A program made the position numbers and the translations under genes. From Ga0077530 sp035565975 (GTDB lineage: Bacteria; Pseudomonadota; Alphaproteobacteria; Rhizobiales; Hyphomicrobiaceae), in contig DATMRT010000096.1 in the NCBI GenBank assembly GCA_035565975.1, positions 1 through 64,000 of the forward strand: DNA of 64,000 nucleotides, in the 5' to 3' direction. Below the pieces are notes generated by a model. The model saw nothing but the letters and a program-made list of their open reading frames with translations, was not told the origin of the DNA and ran no database searches. Below are positions 17,966 to 27,062 of the stretch, piece by piece (positions within the stretch are counted from its first letter, which is position 1; each line of letters opens with the position of its first letter).

Positions 17966-19312
17966 TCAGCCTTCGCCCTGGCTCAGGTAGCGCTCGAGCC
18001 AGTGAATGTCGTAGAGGCCGTTCGCGATATCGGGGTGACGCACGAGCTCGGTAAAGAGTGGGATCGTCGTCTCGATGCCGTCGATAACGAATTCCGAGAG
18101 GCAACGGCGTAACCGCATGAGGCACTCGTTGCGGTTCTTGCCGTGCACGATCAGCTTGCCGATCAGGCTGTCGTAGTTCGGCGGTATGCGATAGCCCTGG
18201 TAAACGCCCGAATCGACACGCACGCCGAGGCCGCCAGGAGGATGCCAGTAGGTGATCTTGCCCGGTGAGGGGCGGAAATTCTTCGGGTTCTCGGCATTGA
18301 TGCGGCACTCGATGGCGTGGCCAGAGAATGTCACCTCGTCCTGCGTGACCGAGAGTGTCCCTCCCGAGGCAATGCGGATCTGCTCGAGCACGAGGTCGAG
18401 GCCGGTGATCATTTCGGTGACCGGATGCTCGACCTGCAGGCGCGTGTTCATCTCGATGAAATAGAACTCGCCGTCTTCATACAGGAACTCGACGGTGCCG
18501 GCGCCACGGTACTTGAGCTTCTTCATCGCATTGGCGACGGTCGTGCCGATCCTCTTCCTCTGCTCGGCGTTGAGAGCCGGCGAGGGGGCCTCCTCGAGGA
18601 TCTTCTGATGGCGGCGCTGGAGCGAGCAGTCGCGCTCGCCGAGGTGGATGGCATTGCCCCTGCCGTCGCCGAAGACCTGGATCTCGATGTGCCGCGGGTG
18701 CGTCAGGTACTTCTCGATGTAGACGCTGTCGTCGCCGAAGGCCGCTTTGGCTTCCGCGCGCGCGGTCCTGAAGGCGATCTCCAGGTCCTCCTCCGAGCGG
18801 GCGACCTTCATGCCGCGCCCGCCGCCGCCGGCTGCCGCCTTGATGAGCACAGGAAAGCCCATGGATTTGGCAATGCGCAGCGCTTCCACCTCGTTGGCGA
18901 CACCGCCGTCCGAGCCCGGCACGACCGGAATGCCGAGCCGCTTCGCCGTCTCCTTGGCCTCGATTTTGTCGCCCATGATCCGAATGTGCTCGGACGTCGG
19001 GCCGATGAAGGTGATGTCGTGCTCCTCGAGGATCTCGGCGAAGCGGGCATTCTCCGAGAGAAAGCCGTAGCCTGGATGGATGGCGTCGGCGCCGGTGATC
19101 TCGCAGGCGGCCAGCAGGCGCGGGATGTTGAGGTAGCTCTCGGAGGCCGGCGGCGGACCGATGCAGACGCTCTCGTCGGCGAGGCGCACATGCATGGCGT
19201 CGGCATCCGCCGTCGAGTGTACGGCTACGGTCGCAATGCCGAGCTCCTTGCAGGCGCGCTGGATGCGCAGCGCGATCTCTCCGCGGTTGGCGATCAGAAC
19301 CTTGTCGAACAT
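17966..19312 (-). CDS. accC: Acetyl-CoA carboxylase biotin carboxylase subunit
   Basis: A 448-residue AccC, which carboxylates biotin on AccB with ATP and bicarbonate for malonyl-CoA synthesis. It begins MFDKVLIANRGEIALRIQRA. The ATP-grasp glycine loop is KAAAGGGGRGMKVARS, the catalytic region reads EMNTRLQVEHPVTEMITG, and the C-terminal lid follows; there is no biotinyl domain, unlike PccA. Length is exact for the family. It lies 64 bases downstream of accB in the same direction, the usual accBC arrangement. Confidence 0.96.
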   Translation of the reverse strand: MFDKVLIANRGEIALRIQRACKELGIATVAVHSTADADAMHVRLADESVCIGPPPASESYLNIPRLLAACEITGADAIHPGYGFLSENARFAEILEEHDITFIGPTSEHIRIMGDKIEAKETAKRLGIPVVPGSDGGVANEVEALRIAKSMGFPVLIKAAAGGGGRGMKVARSEEDLEIAFRTARAEAKAAFGDDSVYIEKYLTHPRHIEIQVFGDGRGNAIHLGERDCSLQRRHQKILEEAPSPALNAEQRKRIGTTVANAMKKLKYRGAGTVEFLYEDGEFYFIEMNTRLQVEHPVTEMITGLDLVLEQIRIASGGTLSVTQDEVTFSGHAIECRINAENPKNFRPSPGKITYWHPPGGLGVRVDSGVYQGYRIPPNYDSLIGKLIVHGKNRNECLMRLRRCLSEFVIDGIETTIPLFTELVRHPDIANGLYDIHWLERYLSQGEG

Positions 19313-19376
19313 ACCTCGTCCTCGTCGCGCATCGCCCTCGAATGGACGGCGCCGGGTCCTGCTTCTCGTTTCCCCG

Positions 19377-19865
19377 CTACTCGATGATGACCAGCGGCTC
19401 GCCGAATTCGACGGGCTGGCCGTTCTCGATCAGGATTTCCTTCACGACGCCCGAGCGCGGCGCCGGAATGTGATTCATCGTCTTCATGGCTTCGATGATG
19501 AGCAGCGTCTGGCCTTGGGTGACACGCGTGCCGATATCGATGAAAGGCGGCGCACCGGGCTCCGGCGCGCGATAGGCCGTGCCGACCATCGGCGACTTGA
19601 CACAACCCGGATGGTTCGCCGGATCGGGGCCGGTTGGGACGGCCGCGGCAGGGGCCCCAGGGGCGCTCGCGGGAGGCGCAGACGGTGCAGATGCGGGCGC
19701 CTGCACGGCATAGGCTGCCGGCGCCGCGACGTGGCGCGCAACCCGTACCTTGAGGTCGTCCTTCTCGATCTCGATCTCGGTCAGACCGGTCTCGTTGAGG
19801 AGCTGTGCAAGATCGCGGATCAGGCCCTTGTCCAGGGCTTCGCGGTCCTTGTTTTCCTTGGCCAT
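19377..19865 (-). CDS. accB: Biotin carboxyl carrier protein of acetyl-CoA carboxylase
   Basis: A 162-residue AccB. The N-terminal 50 residues are conserved (LIRDLAQLLNETGLTEIEIE), an Ala/Pro-rich hinge covers residues 55-90, and the C-terminal biotinyl domain includes the AMKTMNHI motif whose lysine is biotinylated. The thumb region is VGTAYRAPEPGAPPFIDIGT. It lies between aroQ and accC; spacing to aroQ is 36 bases, consistent with one transcript. Confidence 0.96.
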   Translation of the reverse strand: MAKENKDREALDKGLIRDLAQLLNETGLTEIEIEKDDLKVRVARHVAAPAAYAVQAPASAPSAPPASAPGAPAAAVPTGPDPANHPGCVKSPMVGTAYRAPEPGAPPFIDIGTRVTQGQTLLIIEAMKTMNHIPAPRSGVVKEILIENGQPVEFGEPLVIIE

Positions 19866-19901
19866 GCTGTGGGTCCGCAGATGGGGTTCAGAAGGGGCCG
19901 C

Positions 19902-20354
19902 TCAGCCGTTCGCAGCGGCGCCAAGGCGCGCGTGCAAACCGTCGAGCGCAAGTACGTAGCCCTTGGGCCCAAAGCCACACAGTACGCCGAAGGCGGCGGG
20001 CGATACATAGGAGTGGTGCCGGAAGGGCTCGCGGCGGAAGATATTGGAGAGGTGAACCTCGACCACCGGCACTTCGGCGGCGGTGAGCGCGTCGAGTATG
20101 GCGACCGAGGTATGTGTGTAGGCGCCGGCATTGAGGATGATGCCGCTCGCCGCCGTGCGCGCCTCCTGGATCCAGGTGACGAGCTCGCCTTCACTGTTGG
20201 TCTGTCGGAAGCTGACCGGGAGACCGAGGGTGGCGGCGTGGCCTTCGACCAGCCGGCGGACATCCTCAAGGGTTTCAGAGCCATAAATCTGCGGCTCGCG
20301 CAGCCCGAGCATATTGAGATTAGGCCCGTTCAGCACATAGACCGGCTTCACCAT
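19902..20354 (-). CDS. aroQ: Type II 3-dehydroquinate dehydratase
   Basis: A 150-residue type II dehydroquinase of the shikimate pathway. Visible signatures are VYVLNGPNLNMLGLREPQIY with the catalytic tyrosine in IYG, NSEGELVTWIQEA, the ILNAGAYTHTSVAILDAL active-site block, and VEVHLSNIFRREPFRHHSY with the substrate-binding arginine and histidine. Length matches the family. In Hyphomicrobiales it commonly precedes accBC, as it does here. Confidence 0.96.
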   Translation of the reverse strand: MVKPVYVLNGPNLNMLGLREPQIYGSETLEDVRRLVEGHAATLGLPVSFRQTNSEGELVTWIQEARTAASGIILNAGAYTHTSVAILDALTAAEVPVVEVHLSNIFRREPFRHHSYVSPAAFGVLCGFGPKGYVLALDGLHARLGAAANG

Positions 20355-20624
20355 TGCCTCGCCTCGACACCTGGCCCGTTCATCACTGAACCCGCCGCCA
20401 AAGGTTGCCCCCGGCGCGGGTCAGCACATTTGCATCCCGTTAGAACCAGCGTTCGTCTATCAGCTTATTCGGCGCTGCGATAGAGCACGCTGTGGGCCGT
20501 TCCGCGGTAGGCAATGGAAGATCTGCGCCGGCAATTTGGGCGCCTCGGCGATCTATGCAAGTCGAGGTCCGGACTGCGGCCGTGCGGCGGGGCGGACGCC
20601 CGCGCCGCGCACAAGCGGGCTCGC
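20355..20624. other. Intergenic region upstream of aroQ-accB-accC
   Basis: These 270 bases lie between the DsbA-like gene and aroQ. They should hold the promoter of the aroQ-accBC unit, but no confident -35/-10 pair, RNA gene or repeat was recognised. Confidence 0.35.
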
Positions 20625-21485
20625 TCAGCAGACCTTGCAGCCGCCCTCGCTGCGGACGTCGGAAATGTGCTTCGCCATCACTTCGAGGAGGTTCTGTGGT
20701 GCGCCGGCAATGGCACGGTCGGCAACGAGGAAGTGCGGCGTGCCCTGGATGCCCATCGACTGGGCGAGCTCGCGGACCCGCGCGATCTCACCGGTCACGG
20801 CATCGCTCTTCATGTCAGCCTTCAGCTTGGCCATGTCGACGCCGGCCTTCTCTGCGATGGCCAGTGCCGTCTGCTCGTTGGCCTGTCCGCGGAAGGTCAG
20901 CAGCGCGCGGTGCACCTCCCAGTACTTGCCCTGCGCCTTGGCGGCGAGCGCGACGCGCGAGGCCTCCTCGGAACCCTTCGACAGGATCGGCAGCTCCTTG
21001 AGGACGAATTTAACCTTGGTGTCCTTTTCGATCAGCTTGGACACGTCCGGGAACGCGCGTTTGCAGTAGCCGCAGTTGTAATCGAAGAACTCGACGACGG
21101 TGATGTCGCCAGAGGGGTTGCCGATGACCGGCGCGCCGGGGCTGTGATAGATCTCCTGGGATTGCTCGACGATCGCCGCCTGGAGCCGCTTGGCCTGGAT
21201 CTCCTCCATCTTCGCTTCCAGCGCGCTCTGCACCTCGAGGAACACCTCCGGATTGGCGACGAGGTAGTCCTTGATGATGGATTCGATCGCCTTGCGCTGG
21301 TCCGGCGTGAAGACGTCAGCGGGCTTGGCGGCTGTCCCGGGCGTCGGCGTCGTTGCCTGCGCAAGGCGCAGCGGCGCGCTGCCCTCGCCAGCGAAGGGGG
21401 CAGCCATCGGTGCGAGCAGGGCGATGGCGAATGCCAATGCGGCAAGGCCGGTCAGGCGGCGCCCGCCGTGCGAAGTTTGGGTCAT
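20625..21485 (-). CDS. DsbA-family periplasmic thiol-disulfide protein (Com1-like)
   Basis: A 286-residue exported thioredoxin-fold protein. The signal peptide covers about residues 1-33 (LTGLAALAFAIALLAP then AGEG). A helical stretch near residues 60-110 precedes the DsbA core, as in Com1-type proteins. The active site is FFDYNCGYCKRAFPDV (CGYC) and the cis-proline loop reads QGTPHFLVAD. Another cysteine pair at the extreme C-terminus (GCKVC) is unusual and could form an additional redox pair. It probably oxidises or isomerises disulfides in the periplasm. It lies between the M48 protease and aroQ on the same strand. Confidence 0.88.
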   Translation of the reverse strand: MTQTSHGGRRLTGLAALAFAIALLAPMAAPFAGEGSAPLRLAQATTPTPGTAAKPADVFTPDQRKAIESIIKDYLVANPEVFLEVQSALEAKMEEIQAKRLQAAIVEQSQEIYHSPGAPVIGNPSGDITVVEFFDYNCGYCKRAFPDVSKLIEKDTKVKFVLKELPILSKGSEEASRVALAAKAQGKYWEVHRALLTFRGQANEQTALAIAEKAGVDMAKLKADMKSDAVTGEIARVRELAQSMGIQGTPHFLVADRAIAGAPQNLLEVMAKHISDVRSEGGCKVC

Positions 21486-21529
21486 CGGGGAACAGCCTCC
21501 TTGGCGTTCAGCTCGGCAGGGTTATAACC

Positions 21530-22825
21530 CTAACCCGGGATTTTGAAATTCACGATATCGCCAGCCCGGATCCAGTTCGGAGAGCCGTTCTTGAGGCGCG
21601 GCTGGGCACGTTTCGCGAAAATCTGGGCTTGTTTGAGGTCGCCCTCGAGAAAAAGGGCCTCGGCAGTCGCAAGGTCCGCGTCGGGCAGGCGGTTCTGCTT
21701 GTAGTAGGCGTTGGCCAGGATGCGATAGGCGTGTGGATTGGGGTCCCGGATGAGGGACTTGCGGGCCAGGGTGATAACCTCGTCGATATTGCCCTGATCG
21801 GCATTGATCATGGCCTGGGCCAGGCGGACGCTGATCAGCGGCGCATCCGGGCCGGCGAGCTGCGCGGCGCGTCTCAATACCGGCACGGCCTCGCGTGCTC
21901 TGCCCGAACGCATGAGGAAGTCGCCCTTGACCTCATGGAAGTAGGGATTGTTTGGCTGCTCTTTTATCAGGGCATCGACCAGCGGTAACGCCCGGTCGAC
22001 GCCGCTCAGGAAGAACGTCCCAATGGCGCGGCCATAGCGCGCGGGCAACGACTGGTCCGATTGCGGGTAGCGGTTGAACACGATCTGCGGCCGGTCCAGA
22101 TAGCCCGAGATCTTGGCCCGCATCATATCGTGACGGAGCTGCAGGGGGGCCGGATCGCGCGCATTCCAGTGCGGGCTGCTCTGAGCCCTCGAGCGAAGCT
22201 GCGCGATACGGTCAGCAGCGAAGGGATGGCTTCGGGCGAAGAGGCTCTGCGGCGTGCGCTGAAGAGAGAAAGTCTCCTCCTCGGCGAAACGCTCGAAGAC
22301 CTCGATCATGCCACGGCCGGATTGCTTCGTCGCATTGAGGTAACGAAGGCCCGCCTGATCCGCGACGAGCTCCTGCCCGCGCCGCTGGCCGAGCAAAACG
22401 CCCACAAACAGGAACTGCGACAGAACGCCACGCGTGGGATCGGCTGCGATCTTGGAGCGCAGATCGGCGAGATGGGCATTCGCGATGTGGCCGGCCTCGT
22501 GGGCGATCACGCCGATCACCTGGTTGGGCGTGTCCGCTACCTGCAGCGTGCCCGTATGGATGAAGACATTGCGCCCGTCGAGCACGAAGGCGTTGAACGC
22601 TTCGTGCCGGATTATGCGCATCGTGATGTGCCCCGAGCCGAGGCCTGCCGCGCGGAAGATCGGCTGGGCGTAGTCGTTCAGGAGCTCCTCGATCTCGGTA
22701 TCGCGAATGAAGCTCAGGCTCTGCGCCTCGGCCCGAGGTGCCGGCGCGCAAAAAAACACCGACAGCGCGAGCGCCGCCGCCGTTAATTTCCCCCGCCAAG
22801 TCCGGAGTTCTGAGTGCTTCGTCAT
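21530..22825 (-). CDS. Periplasmic M48-family metalloprotease with TPR repeats (BepA-like)
   Basis: A 431-residue exported zinc metallopeptidase. The start at 22825 gives a clean signal peptide (MTKHSELRTWRGKLTAAALA up to APRAEAQS); the frame continues 25 codons further without one. The protease core holds the zinc motif HEAGH in VIGVIAHEAGHIANAHLADL and the downstream glutamate region QELVADQAGLRYL. The C-terminal third consists of TPR-like helices (NPYFHEVKGDFLMRSGRAR, NPHAYRILANAYYKQNRLPD). This architecture is that of BepA/YfgC, which controls outer-membrane protein assembly. It lies 44 bases upstream of the DsbA-like gene in the same direction. Confidence 0.9.
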   Translation of the reverse strand: MTKHSELRTWRGKLTAAALALSVFFCAPAPRAEAQSLSFIRDTEIEELLNDYAQPIFRAAGLGSGHITMRIIRHEAFNAFVLDGRNVFIHTGTLQVADTPNQVIGVIAHEAGHIANAHLADLRSKIAADPTRGVLSQFLFVGVLLGQRRGQELVADQAGLRYLNATKQSGRGMIEVFERFAEEETFSLQRTPQSLFARSHPFAADRIAQLRSRAQSSPHWNARDPAPLQLRHDMMRAKISGYLDRPQIVFNRYPQSDQSLPARYGRAIGTFFLSGVDRALPLVDALIKEQPNNPYFHEVKGDFLMRSGRAREAVPVLRRAAQLAGPDAPLISVRLAQAMINADQGNIDEVITLARKSLIRDPNPHAYRILANAYYKQNRLPDADLATAEALFLEGDLKQAQIFAKRAQPRLKNGSPNWIRAGDIVNFKIPG

Positions 22826-22977
22826 GGCCGGACCTATGGCTCGCCTATGTGGCTCCAATATGCTGCGCACAAAGTTAATGAGAGCGCGGACGAGGGTCAA
22901 CGCGGGGCCTCCAATTGGACGGTGTGCTGCGATCGGCTAAGATGGCCAGTGGTGGATCGAACGATCGGGAGTGCCGC

Positions 22978-23466
22978 ATGACGGGTGCCGATGCCTTGCC
23001 CATGCTCGAGCGCCGCCGGATCGAGGCGACCATCCTCAAGCATGTGTATGACACGCTCGTGGAGAGCCACGGCAAGGAGGTCGCGACGCGCACCATCGCC
23101 GACGCCGTGCGCCGCTCGTCGATCGAACAGGCGCGCCAGCTTGCCGCGAGCGAGCCGGGCGGCGAGACATCCATGCGCACGTTCATCGCTCGGCAAGCGC
23201 AATGGCGCATGGGCGATGCGCTCCAGACCGAGACCATCCACGAGAGCGACACCGCCTTCGATTTTAACGTCACGCGCTGCCGCTATGCGGAGATGTATCG
23301 CGAGATGGGCCTCGGCGAGATCGGGCACCTGCTTTCCTGCCAGCGCGACGGGACGTTCTGCGAAGGCTATGACCCGCGCCTGAAAATGGAGCGGACGCAA
23401 ACCATTATGCAGGGTGCCAGTCACTGTGACTTCCGCTATCGCTGGGTCAAAGCAGCCCCGGGTTGA
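22978..23466 (+). CDS. L-2-amino-thiazoline-4-carboxylic acid hydrolase-like protein
   Basis: A 162-residue soluble protein matching the ATC hydrolase family, named for the enzyme that opens L-2-amino-delta2-thiazoline-4-carboxylate during L-cysteine formation. Family marks are the NVTRCRYAEMYREMGLGEIG block, LLSCQRDGTFCEGYDP, and the C-terminal TQTIMQGASHCDFRYRW. The ATG at 22978 is chosen after CGGGAG; the frame is open to 22915. It is divergent from the M48 gene and alone on its strand before the mutase. Many family members have no proven substrate, so the reaction is tentative. Confidence 0.78.
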   Translation: MTGADALPMLERRRIEATILKHVYDTLVESHGKEVATRTIADAVRRSSIEQARQLAASEPGGETSMRTFIARQAQWRMGDALQTETIHESDTAFDFNVTRCRYAEMYREMGLGEIGHLLSCQRDGTFCEGYDPRLKMERTQTIMQGASHCDFRYRWVKAAPG

Positions 23467-23479
23467 GCGCCCGCAAGGT

Positions 23480-23495
23480 GGCCTTTTGGAAGGCC
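23480..23495. terminator. Short hairpin after the ATC hydrolase-like gene
   Basis: GGCCTT-TTGG-AAGGCC forms a perfect six-base stem 14 bases after the stop codon at 23466. The following bases are CCGATTT, so any T tract is very short. It is a weak terminator candidate for the rightward gene. Confidence 0.3.
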
Positions 23496-23676
23496 CCGAT
23501 TTGCGCGACCCGCCCGGCATTGGCCGGGGTTGACCCGGGCCGCCGTTAGCGCGATTTTATTGTGGATTTTGATAGGTTCGCCGGGACGCCCGCGCGAACC
23601 TCAGGCCGCTGACCTTCGTTAAGTCTCGAAGCGGTCCCGAACGATCCGACGCCATGGGCAAGGCCAGGTCAGACGC

Positions 23677-25839
23677 ATGAGCAGAATACCCGACTTCACG
23701 ACCGTCGATCTGAGTGCGCCCGCCAAGGTCGCCGCTGCCGCGCCCGCCACGACCTTCGAGACGCCCGAAGGCATCGCGCTCAAGTCGGTCTACACGGGCG
23801 CCGATGTCGCCGGCCTCGACTTCGTCGATACGCTCCCCGGCATCGCGCCCTTCCTGCGCGGGCCGTACCCGACCATGTACGTCACCCAGCCGTGGACCAT
23901 CCGCCAGTACGCCGGGTTCTCGACGGCCGAGGAAAGCAACGCCTTCTATCGCCGCAATATCGCAGCCGGGCAGAAGGGCCTCTCGGTCGCGTTCGATCTC
24001 GCCACTCATCGCGGCTATGACAGCGATCATCCGCGCGTGAAGGGGGACGTCGGCATGGCCGGCGTCGCTATCGATTCGATCCTCGACATGCGAACGCTGT
24101 TCGGCGGGATCGACCTCTCGCAGATGTCCGTGTCGATGACCATGAACGGCGCGGTGCTCCCGGTGCTCGCACTGTTCATCGTCGCGGGCGAGGAGCAGGG
24201 CGTGCCGCTCGCCAAGCTTTCCGGGACCATCCAGAACGACATTCTCAAGGAGTTCATGGTCCGCAACACGTACATCTATCCGCCGGCGCCCTCCATGCGG
24301 ATCATCTCGGACATCTTCGCCTACACCAGCGCGAACATGCCGAAGTTCAATTCAATCTCGATCTCCGGCTATCACATGCAGGAGGCCGGCGCGACGGCCG
24401 ACCTCGAGCTCGCCTACACGCTCGCCGATGGCGTCGAGTATGCGCGCGCCGGTGTTGCCGCAGGGCTCGGCATCGACAAGTTCGCGCCGCGCCTCTCGTT
24501 CTTCTGGGCGATCGGCATGAACTTCTTCATGGAGATCGCGAAGATGCGCGCCGCGCGCCTCCTTTGGGCGCGGCTCATCAAGTCCGAGTTCGCACCCAAG
24601 GACGAGCGCTCGCTCTCGCTGCGCACGCACTGCCAGACCTCCGGCTGGAGCCTCACCGCGCAGGACGTCTTCAACAACGTTACGCGCACCTGCATCGAGG
24701 CCATGGCGGCGACGCAGGGCCACACACAGTCTCTGCACACGAACGCTCTCGACGAGGCGATCGCGCTCCCGACCGACTTCTCGGCGCGCATTGCCCGCAA
24801 CACACAGCTCGTGCTCCAGCAGGAGAGCGGCACGACCCGCACCGCCGACCTCTGGGGCGGCAGCTACTACGTCGAGCGGCTGACCTACGAGCTGGCCGAG
24901 AAGGCGTGGCAGCACATCGAGGAGGTCGAGCGACTAGGCGGCATGGCCAAGGCGATCGCCGCCGGCATTCCGAAGATGCGCATCGAGGAAGCCGCCGCAC
25001 GTACGCAGGCGCGCATCGATTCCGGCCGCCAGACGATCGTCGGCGTGAACAAGTTCCGCGTCGCCAACGAGGCGCAGATCGACATTCTGAAGGTCGACAA
25101 TGCGAAGGTGCGCGAGCAGCAGCTCGCGAAGCTCGCGCGCCTCAAGGGCGAGCGCGATGCTGCAGAGGTTTCGGCGGCACTCAATGCGCTGACCGAGGGA
25201 GCCAAGAGTGGCGCCAATCTGCTCGACCTTGCCGTCAAGGCCGCGCGCGCCAAAGCGACGGTCGGCGAGATCTCGGATGCGCTGGAAGTCGTGTTCGGCC
25301 GCCATCGCGCCGAGATCCGCGCGGTGTCGGGCGTCTACCGATCGGAGGCGAGTGCCATGGCGAGTGCGCTTGGAAAAGTGCAGGGGCTCGTCGAGGACTT
25401 CGAGCGCAACGACGGACGCCGACCGCGCATCCTGATCGCGAAGATCGGCCAGGACGGGCACGATCGCGGCCAGAAGGTCATTGCGACGGCGTTTGCCGAT
25501 CTGGGCTTCGACGTGGATATCGGCCCGCTCTTCTCGACGCCGGAGGAAGTTGCGCGCCAGGCCGTCGAGAACGACGTGCACATCGTCGGCGTGTCGTCGC
25601 TGGCGGCTGGGCACCTCACGCTCGTGCCGGAGCTTCGCGCCGCGCTCGAGGCCGAAGGCCGCGGTGATATCATGATCGTTGTCGGCGGTGTGATCCCGCC
25701 GGCCGACTATCCGGCGCTCTTCGAGGCTGGCGCCAAAGCCGTGTTCGGGCCGGGCACCAACATCGCCGAGGCAGCCGCCGATCTGCTCGTGAAGCTCAAC
25801 GTGGCGCTGGGCTACACGCCGAAGGTTGCGGCCGAATAG
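23677..25839 (+). CDS. scpA: Methylmalonyl-CoA mutase, large (catalytic plus B12-binding) subunit
   Basis: A 720-residue adenosylcobalamin-dependent mutase interconverting methylmalonyl-CoA and succinyl-CoA. The catalytic barrel spans about residues 30-560, with GPYPTMYVTQPWTIRQYAGF, SVAFDLATHRGYDSDHPRV and RTHCQTSGWSLTAQDVFNNV. The C-terminal cobalamin domain has the base-off motif DGHDRG in KIGQDGHDRGQKVIATAFAD, plus GSSLAAGH-like and GGVIPPADY segments. The length fits the catalytic chain. No small subunit, epimerase or MeaB gene is adjacent. It would take the product of propionyl-CoA carboxylase (PccA at 14841) and of branched-chain catabolism (bkd operon). Confidence 0.95.
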   Translation: MSRIPDFTTVDLSAPAKVAAAAPATTFETPEGIALKSVYTGADVAGLDFVDTLPGIAPFLRGPYPTMYVTQPWTIRQYAGFSTAEESNAFYRRNIAAGQKGLSVAFDLATHRGYDSDHPRVKGDVGMAGVAIDSILDMRTLFGGIDLSQMSVSMTMNGAVLPVLALFIVAGEEQGVPLAKLSGTIQNDILKEFMVRNTYIYPPAPSMRIISDIFAYTSANMPKFNSISISGYHMQEAGATADLELAYTLADGVEYARAGVAAGLGIDKFAPRLSFFWAIGMNFFMEIAKMRAARLLWARLIKSEFAPKDERSLSLRTHCQTSGWSLTAQDVFNNVTRTCIEAMAATQGHTQSLHTNALDEAIALPTDFSARIARNTQLVLQQESGTTRTADLWGGSYYVERLTYELAEKAWQHIEEVERLGGMAKAIAAGIPKMRIEEAAARTQARIDSGRQTIVGVNKFRVANEAQIDILKVDNAKVREQQLAKLARLKGERDAAEVSAALNALTEGAKSGANLLDLAVKAARAKATVGEISDALEVVFGRHRAEIRAVSGVYRSEASAMASALGKVQGLVEDFERNDGRRPRILIAKIGQDGHDRGQKVIATAFADLGFDVDIGPLFSTPEEVARQAVENDVHIVGVSSLAAGHLTLVPELRAALEAEGRGDIMIVVGGVIPPADYPALFEAGAKAVFGPGTNIAEAAADLLVKLNVALGYTPKVAAE

Positions 25840-25869
25840 GGCTGGGATTTACTCGCGACGTGCTCTCGC

Positions 25870-26364
25870 TCAGTGGCGCGGTCTGGGGATCGGCGTCTTG
25901 GTCTGGGCGTCGACGATAGCCCCGATGTCGCCCTCGCAGCCGGCAAGACAGACCGTGCAGATCATGCCTGTCGGGCAGCCCGGTACGTCGACATCCTCGA
26001 CGGGCTTCACCGTGAAGACGCGGGGGCGCGGAAGTGCCTTCGGTGCCGTCGGATCTTCGGCATCACTCGCCGTTTCGGCGCCGCGGGCGGCCTCGCGACT
26101 GCGGACGCGGACGCCCGGCACGTAGGTGCCGCCCGAGCTGTCGGCACCCTGCCCGTCGTGCTCCTCGTCAGACTTGCGCTTTGCCGCGCCGTCATGATCG
26201 GACGAGCGATCGCTGTGCTCCTTGGTGGCGTGCTCTTTGGACGAGCGGAACTTGCCGCCGCGCCGCGCTTCCGCATCGTGGGCGCTGAAGCTCATTCCGG
26301 AAAGGGCAATCGAGAGGACGAGGCCCGCCTTGATGACGGACGGCAGCAATGAACGCCAGGACAT
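25870..26364 (-). CDS. Secreted hypothetical protein with cysteine-rich tail
   Basis: A 164-residue protein converging on the mutase gene. The ATG at 26364 follows GGGAGCACC and yields a signal peptide (LLPSVIKAGLVLSIALSGMS, cleavage after AEA). The mature N-terminal half is low-complexity and rich in Lys, Glu, His, Asp and Ser (SSKEHATKEHSDRSSDHDGA). The C-terminal third contains four cysteines in 15 residues (GCPTGMICTVCLAGCEGD), suggesting two disulfides or metal binding. No family recognised. Confidence 0.7.
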   Translation of the reverse strand: MSWRSLLPSVIKAGLVLSIALSGMSFSAHDAEARRGGKFRSSKEHATKEHSDRSSDHDGAAKRKSDEEHDGQGADSSGGTYVPGVRVRSREAARGAETASDAEDPTAPKALPRPRVFTVKPVEDVDVPGCPTGMICTVCLAGCEGDIGAIVDAQTKTPIPRPRH

Positions 26365-26493
26365 GGGGTGCTCCCTCGCACGCAATCGGTCGTGCGACGC
26401 TAGCCCATATCTCTTTACTGATTGTAAAGACTGAAGACCTGTGCAGGTGAGGAGGCGTCGTCCGCGAGACGAGGTCAGGCGCTCGCGGTGCCG

Positions 26494-26664
26494 CTATATT
26501 TGGCCCGATGCTCGAGCGCCGGCCTCCGCCGCTTCCGCGATGACGAGGCAATCCCAATCCGCCGTCGGCGATGTCGCGCCGCTGTCCGCGCGCCGCTTGA
26601 TCTGCTCGAGCGAATATATGGCGCTGTCGAGTGCGCGCCGCAGGCGCACGATTTCGTCATTCAC
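26494..26664 (-). CDS. Very small hypothetical protein (56 aa)
   Basis: A 56-codon frame opening with GTG at 26664: VNDEIVRLRRALDSAIYSLE, then QIKRRADSG and a CLVIAEAAEAGARASGQI end. The helical, amphipathic start and clean codon use support coding, but no ribosome-binding site was clear. It may be a real small helical protein or chance. Confidence 0.45.
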   Translation of the reverse strand: MNDEIVRLRRALDSAIYSLEQIKRRADSGATSPTADWDCLVIAEAAEAGARASGQI

Positions 26665-26896
26665 CGCTAGGAATCCATTTTTGCGTGCTGTGCCGGTGTT
26701 GAAACGCGCTGCACCGCAAAAAGTTCACGGGCTGCGCCACCTCCGGCCCCTGCCACCGACGCGCCGTTGCAGGACGTTGATGCGGAAGGTGGTGACGATG
26801 CGGCGAAGCGGTGGTATTTGGAGCGGGTTCCGAGGGAATTGGGATTGCACGGGGCTCGGCAGACGCGCACCGCGACATCCTCTAACCCTTTGAAAT

Positions 26897-26971
26897 GCGG
26901 GCGTAGTTCAGTGGTAGAACGTCAGCTTCCCAAGCTGAATGTCGTCGGTTCGATCCCGATCGCCCGCTCCA
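26897..26971 (+). tRNA. tRNA-Gly(CCC)
   Basis: A full cloverleaf: acceptor GCGGGCG/CGCCCGC with discriminator T and encoded CCA, D arm GTTC..GAAC, anticodon arm TCAGC-TTCCCAA-GCTGA giving CCC, and T loop TTCGATC. It reads the GGG glycine codon. Confidence 0.96.
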
Positions 26972-27062
26972 TGATTTCCATGACTTAGAGAGAGCGAACG
27001 CGGCGTGTCCGTTTTCGGGCATCCGAAAGCAGCGGCTACGCCGGCCAGGCTCCCGGCGACCT

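Noticed and set aside
23467..23676. Cobalamin riboswitch upstream of the methylmalonyl-CoA mutase
   Set aside because: No B12-box-like sequence or long conserved fold was found in the 210 bases.
26441..26893. 150-codon rightward frame before tRNA-Gly
   Set aside because: Composition and lack of a ribosome site suggest noncoding; it overlaps a more plausible small frame on the other strand.
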